This document shows positions 49,901 through 60,545 of a DNA stretch of 64,000 nucleotides, piece after piece. The stretch spans positions 13,422,405-13,486,404 of the forward strand of contig NC_088646.1 of the NCBI RefSeq assembly GCF_964019385.1. The letters run 5' to 3'. A model generated the notes under the pieces. That model did no database searches and was not told the origin of the DNA. It saw only the letters and a list, made by a program, of their open reading frames with translations. Position numbers and translations under genes: made by a program. This stretch comes from Sycon ciliatum. Lineage: Eukaryota; Porifera; Calcarea; Leucosolenida; Sycettidae. Numbering within the stretch: position 1 is the first letter of the stretch; every line of letters starts with the position of its first letter.

Positions 49901-52900
49901 CAAAATAGTCAACACCTGTATAGGCAAATGGTTTGGACCTGGCAATCCTCTCCTTGGGGAGGGGTGGCATTACGGGCAATCTGAAAGGTTTACCTTCCCA
50001 TCGCTTACACATCACACATGACTTTAGTATGTTTCTTACAATTACACGATCACTTGGTATCCAGTATTCATTCCGAATTTGTGCCAATGTGTGATTCGTA
50101 CCTGAGTGTAGAACCCGTCTGTGGTAAGACTGTATGACCAATTCTGTAAAGGGGTCGTGTTTTGGCAACAGGATTGGGTGGCGGGCATCATATGCCATCT
50201 CTGCATTCGCCAGTCTGCCGCCACAACGTAAGATACCATTATCATCAGTAAAGGGATCAAGTTGTTTGGCATTGCGTTCCATTTCTCTATTGTGCTTTTC
50301 CTGCACGTACTTTACCCAAATGTTTCTGGCATTAGTTATTTCCGAAGTTGCGAGCTGCTGCTGGTTTTTAACCGATTTCCGATTAACAAATCGGACTGCA
50401 TATGCCGTTATCCGGAGCAATTTGCTGAGAGATGAGTACTCTGAAGGGTTCATGCCGAAAGGAGGCGGGATATTCTCCGAAGGACCCTCCGCGACCGCAG
50501 CAGTGATCTCAGTCGCTTCAGTCGTTTCAGTTTCCGGTTTAATTGGTGGTGGCCAAGAAGCTGTTGATGATGAAAGCCAGTCTGGACCATTCCACCAGAG
50601 CTGATTGTCTTCGATGTCACCAGTTGTCGTTCCACGAGAGGGAAGGTCTGCAGGGTTTTCTCGCGTCCGAACATACCGAAATTGGATGGTACTGTCTTGA
50701 CGTATTTCCCGTAGGCGGTTCTCGACAAATGTTGGCCGTGTCTTGTTCCTGCCTTCGATCCAACCTAGAACACACTGTGAGTCCGACCACAGGTGAACTT
50801 CCGTCAGGGGAAAGGGCAGCTGGTTTTTCAAGAATGTCACCATCCTTGCTCCGATTAGAGCAGCGAGTAGCTCAAGGCGGGGAGTGGTCACGGCCTTGAT
50901 TGGCGAGATTCTGCTCTTGCTGTAGATCAGATGTACTGATGGGGAACTATCTTCATCGCCAATTGTCCGTAGGTACGCGGCTGCGCCGTAAGCACCATTT
51001 GACGCATCGCAGAAAACGTGAAGCTCTCTCTCTCTCTCTGCGATGCTTGCTGTCCTTGATCGCCGACGTAGCGGGGAACCTGGACATTACTCGCCTTGTG
51101 CAGATCAGTGGCAATTGGCCGCCAACGCTCCATGATGTCTGGGGGTAAAGGATCGTCCCAGCCAATGTCCCGCTTCCAAACTTCTTGTATGAGCAACTTC
51201 GCGCGTGTGATGATGGGTGAGAACAGGCCCAGTGGATCATAGAATTGGGACATCTCGCTGACCAAATCTCGCTTCATCCTCACAATTCTGTCTGGGCTGC
51301 TCATTGGACTGATGCTGATTAAATCGAGCTCAGTGTGCCACTGCATTCCCAGAACCTTTGCCGTCGCTGTTGATGCCTTATCTTTCTCTGGAATCGACTG
51401 CATGAATTCTTTGCTGTTCGATGACCACTCTCGCAAGTTCATCGACGCCTGGTCAAACAGCTGCTTGCCTTGTTCGTAGTGATGAACAGCACTGGTGACA
51501 GTGTCTGTTCCGCTGATGTGATTGTCCACGTACATGTTCTGCTGGATGTCGGCTGCCACATCACTGCTGGCTGTCTTGAGGTGGTGGTTGACAGTGGCTG
51601 CCAATAAAAAAGGGCTGGACACGACCCCGAAGGGCACCCTCTGGAACCTGAAAATGCAAATGTTGTCAGGTGTCGCAGGTTGGTGGATGTTCTTGAGCCA
51701 CAAGAATCGTGTAAATTCTCGACCTGGCATTGCTAAGCCGATTTGCAAGAATGCCTTTTCAACATCACTGGTGATCGCAATAGGGTTGAGTCGAAACCGG
51801 ATGAGGATGCCACACAAGTCAGGTAGAAGTGGCGGGCCGCTGTGAAGGCAGTTGTTCAAGCTTGGCACATCTGGCCTCACTTTCGCTGAAGCATTATATA
51901 CCACCCGGATCTTGGTTGTTCGGCTGTCTGGTTTTACTACGCAGTGGTGAGGGATATAGTGCCTCTGATTCGGGTTGTCCTCGTCATCACCATCCGCAAT
52001 CTCTTCTATGATTCCCGCTGCTAGCTGGTCGCGTATGGTGTCATCATACTTCTGGAGGACTTCTGGTGTCTTCGAAATTCGATTTACCAGTGACTTCAAG
52101 CGGCCGAATGACAACTCAAAGTGTTCTGGTAGATTCTCCATCTCACCAGAGTCCTTCCACGGCCAATGTACGACATACAGTGAGTATCGTTTATAAAGTG
52201 ACGGGGTGTAACGATATACCGGCTATAATGATAGAACTCGCCAAAATCAAAATCAAATCAGAAAAAATGCAGCTAAAATATCACTATACACAATATTATC
52301 GGCTATACCGATATATCGCTTATTGTGATGGGCTTCAGGAAGCAAACCATATCAAATGTACAGGAAAACATCGCGTATAATGATCAAGAGTGATGATCAC
52401 AAAAACAAGTGTTCTTCCAATAAAGTTCACTTCTTCCAAAACTGATCCAGTGTTGCCTGGATGCACCTGGCAGCAGACATGAGTGAGAGAAAATTCTTCC
52501 CTGCAAGGCTGCATGCTGTAAGCAGCCACATGTACACGTGGCTGCATTTTATACTTTTTCCAGCGTGTACGCATCATTTCATGCCCAGTCATGTGCCATG
52601 TGTGGTCATACATGCAAATCGGCTATAGTGATGCACCGGATATAGTTTTGTTTTTTCACGGCTGAGCGTAGCGAAAGAGTGCAAAAAACGTATTTTTCAC
52701 TCACAAATATTTTCGTGCATTTGCTCTTGTTCTGCGCAACTCCGTTGAACCTGCCATCGTGGTCTTTGTTTTTCCTCGTGGTAGTTGAAGTTGCCCGCCC
52801 ACCCACCCTGGTTTCATGGGAGTCGTCCGCTGTTCTTCTTGACAATCTATGCCTATGTGTGTGGCTTATGATTATGACATACACCGGTTATTACATACCA

Positions 52901-55900
52901 TTTCTTGCTATCTCTATTCTTGGGTCTGACTGGCAGCGGGGCAGGAATTAATGAAAATAGAAAGGTTTTTTGGCCGAAAGGCGTGTTTTTCCTCTAGCCC
53001 GGTTGAGCGGTCGCGGCTAGGAATGTAGGGAGTCATTGTTTTTCAGGCGCTCCCCTGCTGCCCAGTCACCCATGCTCACCACTGGCCATGCTGTTTCACT
53101 TGATTTCACGGCCTTTTCTCCCGCTTGCTGGCGGTTCTTTGATGGATTTAGATGTTTTTCGGCTATTTATCTATTCTGTGGCTGCGAGTGTGGTTTTTTG
53201 CTTCTACTCATTTCTGGAAAACCACCACGGTGGTGAGTGTGATTGCTCTGGTAGACCACTACCCTGAGTGTGATTGCTCTGGTAGACCACTACCCCATGT
53301 ACTGAACAGTCGCTTTGTGAGTGAAAAGTGATAAATTATCGAAAATCAAAGGGGCACGTTATATCCAGTATTTACTGTATCTGCCATTCACGAATTGCAC
53401 TTTGTCTTCAAATTCTCGCAAGACTGCGTGATCCTTGTCGACTGGCAGATCTACCTCATCTTTGATTCCGATCTCTTCAAGACTCCAAAACTTCCTCTAA
53501 TCGAAGTCGGATGCTGGAAGGTCGCCTGCGTCAACCATGAACACGCGGGGGTCCGGGTCTCTATCTTGACCAACTCGACCGGTGGGAATCAACCCCAACT
53601 TGGTATCTAACAGGATGAGACCATCATCTAACCGAACGTGATCTGTGCCGATGATGTCATAATAGAAGTCACTTCCAATCAAGATATCTACCTTCACCAC
53701 TTCGGGCTCAGCCGCAATGGGCTCGGCAAGCGCCATTTTTTGCAAACATGAGTGTTTCTCCAAGCTCAGTGGAAGACGCATCATGGATGAACTGATGTGT
53801 GGAGTGATGTTTGCTGTGATCGGAATGCCTCCACCATCAGGTGTCCTAATCTCGAATGCAACTTGTGGGAGGACCTTCGTTTCACGCGACTCTGAGCCAA
53901 ATCTGGCGATTGACAACACATCTTCTCCGACGACTTCAGCCTCTAAGGTGCTTTGCGCTGATTGGCTGATGATGGATCTGGTTGAGTCGGTGTCAAAGAA
54001 AATACGAACGTCGCAAGATTGCTGGCTCGCAGGGCTGAATGTTTCTGCGACTGCCATCTGCATCATCACCGATGCCTGACAATTTTCGTGGACTTGTACG
54101 TCGACCTGCTCAATGCCTTGTCCGGGTGTCTGGCAATCGGCAAGAGTTGATAATGCCCTTACCGGCTGATACGGTTGATACGGTTTCGCTGTGTTGTTGA
54201 GTGGCTCTGAAGGAGTAAACTTTGCCGGGCAGAGTGATCGGTGATGTGTCACTCGATGACAATGATGGCATGGTCGTGCTGACCTACATGCACGTGCACT
54301 GTGTCCGTCTTTCAGACAGATGTAACACTGTGTGGTGATCTTTGCCTTTCTCTTCTCTAGGGTTGGATAGCGCTTACACTCATCAGTAAAGTGTGTCTCC
54401 TTGCAGTACGAGCACGTCGGTTGGCGTTTCGTGCTGTGAGCTACGAGGGCTTCTGCTGCTGATCTGCTAACCCGTGTGCTGCTGAAGGACTTAGCTTCGC
54501 TCGCTATCGGTACAGGCTCTTTCCTAGTTGTTTGTGCCTGATCGGTGGCCTCAAGTGCTGACACATACCGCGAAAGGGCCTTTCTCAGCCTGTCAAAGGA
54601 CCGCGTTTCTGATTCTGCTCTGCCAAGCTCGAGCTGTGCCATTACCGACCGCAGTAATTTGGATTTTATGACAGGAACCAGCAGTTCCTGATCAATGCTG
54701 CGACCCAATGCTTGCAAGCTGCGTACGTGCATTTCTAGGTTGGCTGAAAATTGCCTCAAAGATTCCGGCCTGGTGGATGGTTTCTCCATTTCGATTAGAG
54801 CCATGTAGTGTGTCTCAGCGATCACTTCTGGCTTGCCAAATCGCTCATTGATTAGCCGCAATGCTACTTTGTAATGATCTCCCGTAAGAGACAGACCGGC
54901 TATGCACTCAAGCGCTCTACCCCTTAGGTGTGATTTGAGGTAAGATAACTTCTCGACATTAGATAAACCATCGTTGTTGTTCACTGTGGCATTGAACAAA
55001 TCAATGAATGTAGTGTATTCCAACATATCACCATTGAACACTTGTAATTTCAGTTGTGGTAATCGACAATTTACTGAGGGTGTGTTCTCCCTTGTCTCCC
55101 TCCCTTGCTTTGTCAGCTTCACCAATTCTGTCAGTGCATCTCCAATTCTGCTTGAATTTGTGTCATGTTGTACTGATGGCATGACTTGATCTCCCTTGTC
55201 GCGTAGCAAATATTTCAATTTGGTCAAGTTCTGCGTGTTCTTCCTCAGCAGTTCATCCCATTGCTCACACGTCTGCTCCTCTGTTTTTTTGTACTCTTGA
55301 TCTTCTGTCCGTTTACTATCGAAAGCGTACACGTGATGAGTAAATGTATCCACTGCATCAGCAGCAGCTTGAACGTACCCCTCTAATACAAACACATGTT
55401 GCTTGAGCTTACTCCTTTCCTCTGCTGTGAGCGCTGACTTGTCGAGTTTCACAAGGTTCTCCGTAGTGACGTCCAACTCCGTGATGTTCTTCACGGAGCG
55501 TGTAGTGCGCTGCCGCTTCGTACGGAGTGCAGCTAGATTGTCCGCCATGCCTCCCGGGTTTCGGCATCAAAGAAATGTCGTGACCTGGTTCAAACTATTA
55601 CTAATTTATTACTATTGGGAACTATTCCATGGACAGCATCTTGATGCTACAATCCATAAGATTCTCTACAACACGCAGAGTCTAGCTGTGTGCTCTATGC
55701 ACAGAAGTCCACTCCAAGTCAAACACTCGTTGCAAACATATCCAGAATAATTACTTCCAATAATTCTGTCTCATTTCCAAACTTGTCCCAACTGGGCACA
55801 GAACAATAACTAATTCAAAAGGCAATCCAAAACAACTCTATCGCGCCAGCCTAAAGAAACATGATAAACGGCCGGCTGGTTCAATTCAAATGTAGCGATA

Positions 55901-58900
55901 TGTGTACCTGACGTAGCTGAGTACAACTTATGTGTAGCATTCTAGCAGTTACCTGAAGCGTACATCATACATTCGCGTAGCCAAAGAATGCCAACAAAAG
56001 TAGCATAGGGTCAAATACAACGTAAATTCAAACATAAGCAATCGCTTTGCGACAAATGTCCACCACTGGTCCAACCATTGAACTTTCGGCTGAAATTGAA
56101 CTGCCATCGGTTAGCCTTCAACCAAAATAGAAACTTTTCCCGGGTAGAGCACTGTGCTCTGCACCAGGTTGATATTGGGCTGGGCACGATACGCATTACT
56201 GGCTACCAGCATGTGGTGATACGTGCCTTCACACAGTCAAACATATTGCTTAGTGGCATGCATGGTAGCTGTCTTGTTGACTCCTCTCTTCTCCTTCCTT
56301 TGTTTACGCAGGTTGTCATTATCGTGTCAGAGGAGGACTCAGTTATTGCTGGTGACTATGTCCATGCCGTACCGTCACCAAGGAGCTCAGTAGCCAATTG
56401 TGAGTGTGCATTCTTCTATTTCACTCTCTTCCCCTGGCTGAATTCTCAGCTTTTGCTGGTGTCGAGCTTTTCAAGTTTTGGCTTCCGGGGCGCGCGCGCG
56501 CGCGGGGGGTGTGTGTTGCCTTTGTGAAGTTCAGTGTTCTGTGTGGGATAAATTCCAACTCAGCCTGGTCTGCTGTATGCACTTGAAAAACCAGACAAAG
56601 TGTAGCTGGGTTTTTATGAATTAATGGCCTATGTGGCTTACGAAACTGTTTGTCCTGGTCACGATGTGCATTGTCACGTGAGGAATTCCTTTGCTATAAG
56701 TATGCTGGTAATTCGCATGGAAGTACTGCAACTTGCAGCTTGGTGTTTTTAATGCACCCATGTTTGTGATGTTGCTTCATACAATCAAGAGTCCATAAAC
56801 AAGAGTATGCAACTGTGATCTCTTTTCTATGGGCCAGATGCGCGGCGCGCTGCCTTCATTACATCATTCAGCTGCAGTCCGCGCTCTGCGGAAAATCAAA
56901 CACCGCACTTTCCCTCTGGTTTGAAATGAACTTTCGTACGGGACTGGAGTTCACGCGCCAGAATTCAGAGATCGCTTAGGTACTGGAACGAATCGAGCAA
57001 AAACGGATGGGCTCGTACGAGAAATTGTGAGTTTGAATGCATGCTTTCAGAGCTTGATGAAGGCAAGTTACGTAATGAAGGCAGCGTGCCGCACACTGAC
57101 CCATAACCACAGTTGCATACTCTTGTTTATGCACTCTTGATACAATGGTTTTGTCTTTGTCACTCTCATCTTACCGTGCTCAGCTGAGAATTCAGTGAAC
57201 AATTTTCTTGCCAGCAACCCAACAGCAGGCACCTGCCCAAGAAGTGTGGCTGCATTCCAGCCAGTCTATGAGAGTCGCAAGTTATTGCTGGTACGACCCA
57301 CTGTTTGACTTTGTGCCCTCTAGTGCCGTTTCCTTTCTTCTCTTGTGTAATTTATAGTGCAGATAGAACAACTGGTAGAGGCATCCAAGACTGGAAGAGA
57401 GATGTCATACTACTAGTTTGGTTTATAAAAACTTGCGCAATGAATGAATGCTTAGTTTGACTCACCACTCACGCACTAGCGATGTTCCCACACTGAGCAG
57501 GACACTATGACAAGTAAAGTGTTGCCATGGCAGACAACGAGACAAAATTTACTGACTGACGTCTCGATGCATGCGGTACATGCACAGTTTTGCCGCTCTC
57601 GTGACAGAGCATGCAGATTGAGCACAGTGGCTCACCGTGCATGCCTTTTGATCTTTTTTGTTTTCACTTGGGACAAGTTGCATTTTTGGTGGCTCTCGGA
57701 ATACCTCTCAATCCCAAGTAACAATATCGTTTCGAGAACCAGAACACCTCCAAGTATATTTTAAGCGTTCAGAAATTATTTGTGCGTGGCGATTTGCTCT
57801 TCCACCAAAGTTACGCACAAACACTGGTATTCAAGAACAGTGACTGATCTGTATCTGTAATGTTCTTGTCTATGCTGTAGCTGAATGAAACCAATGCTGG
57901 TCAGTTTGTTCAATTGGTCTCCACTGAAAATGGCCCTCAGGAGGTTGGCGCTATAACTGCAACACTGGCACAGCGTCTCCTGGAGTGTGGGCTAAGTCCC
58001 TCGTTGGATTACATCAGTGTCTCAAGTGTAAGTAACAGTTTTAATACTATTCTGCTGTCCACTGTGCTTTCCGTTATTCTAGTAAAATCGAAGCAGCCCA
58101 TTAGGTGACTTCATATTATGTGCTCTTACTTGCTACCTCTCTCCATTTGGAAGGTTACAATCTACAACGCTGTAAAGGTGGTTTGTGTGTGTGTGTCGAG
58201 GCATCATCACAGGACAGGAAAGTATTGTCTTGGCATGTCTAGATGCAAAGAGTATAGCATGTGTGTGTGTGTGCGTGCGTGTGCGTGTAGATCAAGATAA
58301 GCCTTCTGCGCTACTCACCGCGTTTTTTACTCCTTCAGCCCTGACCATGTCCACCTGCATTTGCTCCGTGCTCTTCACGACATGTCTCTGTCTGCTCCAC
58401 CAGATTGCATCATCCTGCATTTGGACATACAGTGAGGGACAAATGCCATCAAGTTCTGTAAGTGCACAATGTGACATAAAAGTGGAATGGTATTAGATTT
58501 TGACGAGCGCAGCTGAGGACACGAGGACCCTGCAGATGGATGTCATTGATCCTTACCCGTAGTGCTTTCTTGCCTATCAGTGGGAGCACTACCAGTGATT
58601 TACTCTGCTTTCCACTAGCATTCCTGGCATGAGCGGTTATCACAAGAACTTGGTGATAGAGTACCCTTTCAGTAAAACTCTCTTCGGTGAACACCTTTGT
58701 ACTTGTGTGGATGATAATTATATGCCTGTAGCTATACACTACACATACATACATGCCAATATTTGCTTTGTGTCGGAGCACATGCTTAATTAATACAAGT
58801 ACGGCAATCTCTCTTCCTCTCGAAAATCTGCTCCTGCCCTGGGCTTGGTGTCAGAGGTGACAGCTTGTGTTTTTCCTTGACAAATCCTGGTGTAGTACTA

Positions 58901-59338
58901 AGTGTTCCTGTACGGAATGTTTCCTTCAACCTACTATTAAAGTATGAACCTGCTAGATAAGACTGAGAGTGGTTGTGTACACTTGATAAGACCTAGAGTA
59001 CTGCACAATCCATGCTGCATGCATGCAACCATAACGTTTTGCTTTGTTTGTTTATTTGAAGGATCCTTCGAAAGCAGATCGATGTGTGTGTGTGGGGGGG
59101 GGGGGGGGGTCTTCTATGGAGTACTGGTCTCGTAGGGCAAGAGTTCATACATCCCCTCGTCCTGGTAAAATATAAGATATCATTATATCGTAGGACGCGT
59201 GAGAAAGATGGCAATCTATCCCTTGCTTTTCCACTTCCATGAAGGGTGATGCGACGGTACTTTACAGTACTCGCCCTTCAATGTTGCTTCTTGTTTCACA
59301 TTGTTTCATCTGAGTTGCGTTGTTGGTCCTGCCGTGTA

Positions 59339-59396
<58 letters not shown>

Positions 59397-60501
59397 GTCT
59401 GTACTGTGTATATTGTGTATGCTGGGTACTGTGTGCGTGTAGGGTCAGCAAGTTCAGTTCAATGCAGCGCAAGGGTGGACTACTGCCAGTGATGCTGGCC
59501 AGGCGCAGTTACGTAAAGCATGCCAGAGTGTATCAGATGAAACAGCATGGACGGTACGTCAGTCGTTTGATAACACCCACTGTCTTGTTCAAAGCAACAA
59601 TCTTCCCCTGCTCTCTCAGCACTTGAGCCCTTGGCAGCAAAAATATTCTGGAAAGTGGTTCTAAATAATTTGACAACTGAACACGGTTGGGGTTTTCGAA
59701 TGTGCTTCATTTTTACCATCACTGTTGAATGAAGTGGTCGATATAATAATATTAGAGAGGTTTTGCATTCCGAATTTCGGAATGATTTTCGACTGTGCTT
59801 TTCCGAAAAAAGCGCGTTCCGAAAAACGGTATTTTCAGTGTTTTGCATTCCGAAAATCTGATTCGACTTCGTTTCCAAGGGTTGCTATGCAAAACAAAAT
59901 GGAGAGCGTCGAAGGGGTTGAGCAGGATCAAATCCATGTGCGCAGGTCAAACTGAATTATTTGGGTGCGGTTCGAAGACGAGGACGGACTGATGGTGGAC
60001 CAAGTGATCCAACAGCTGAAGACGAGGTTGGCGAACTACTGTCTTGTACTGTCAGTAGGCTTCATGGCAAAGGAAGATAGAGTGTGATGGAGTGTGAGAA
60101 GATTAGTCCACATGGCGAGATCAGCGAGAGCAGCAAAACCAGCAAAAATCAAATCTACATACGTGGAAAATTTCAAATAATCGAGATCGAGAGCTAGCAG
60201 CAGAAAGCAAAAATACAAACATGAAAAATACACTTTTTTGTATTCAAATATGCACTCCCAAACATGAAAGAGCCGAAAATCCATTTTCGGAAAACCATGC
60301 ACTTTCGCCACCACACTTCCGAAAGTTCGACTACTTTTTCGACTGTTGCCGCCACATTCCGAAAATAATTCCGAAATTCGGAATGCAAAACCTCTCTATT
60401 ATCATAGTTGCATTACAATGAATTACATCCACCTATGAACTGAGTGTGTGTGTGTATGTGTGTGTGTGTGTGTGCGTGTCGCTTTGCGTCTGTGTGTGTC
60501 G

Positions 60502-60545
<44 letters not shown>

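Larger units (their letters stand above)
49484..56054 (-). mobile_element. BEL/Pao LTR retrotransposon, 3' truncated, in gene B intron 6
   Basis: 5' LTR 55576-56054 (TGTCGC...CACGACA) is followed by a BEL-type primer site TGATGCCGAAACCCGGG. Then come gag, zinc knuckles, protease, reverse transcriptase, RNase H and integrase in canonical BEL/Pao order, opposite to gene B. Defects: in-frame TAG at 53499-53497, a 1200-bp TA-flanked insertion (52178-53377), frame changes near 51,030 and near 49,850, and loss of the integrase end and 3' LTR. Confidence 0.9.

Noticed and set aside
53036-53236. Possible transposase frame inside the 1200-bp TA element
   Set aside because: Only 66 codons, hydrophobic, with no DDE/D motif.
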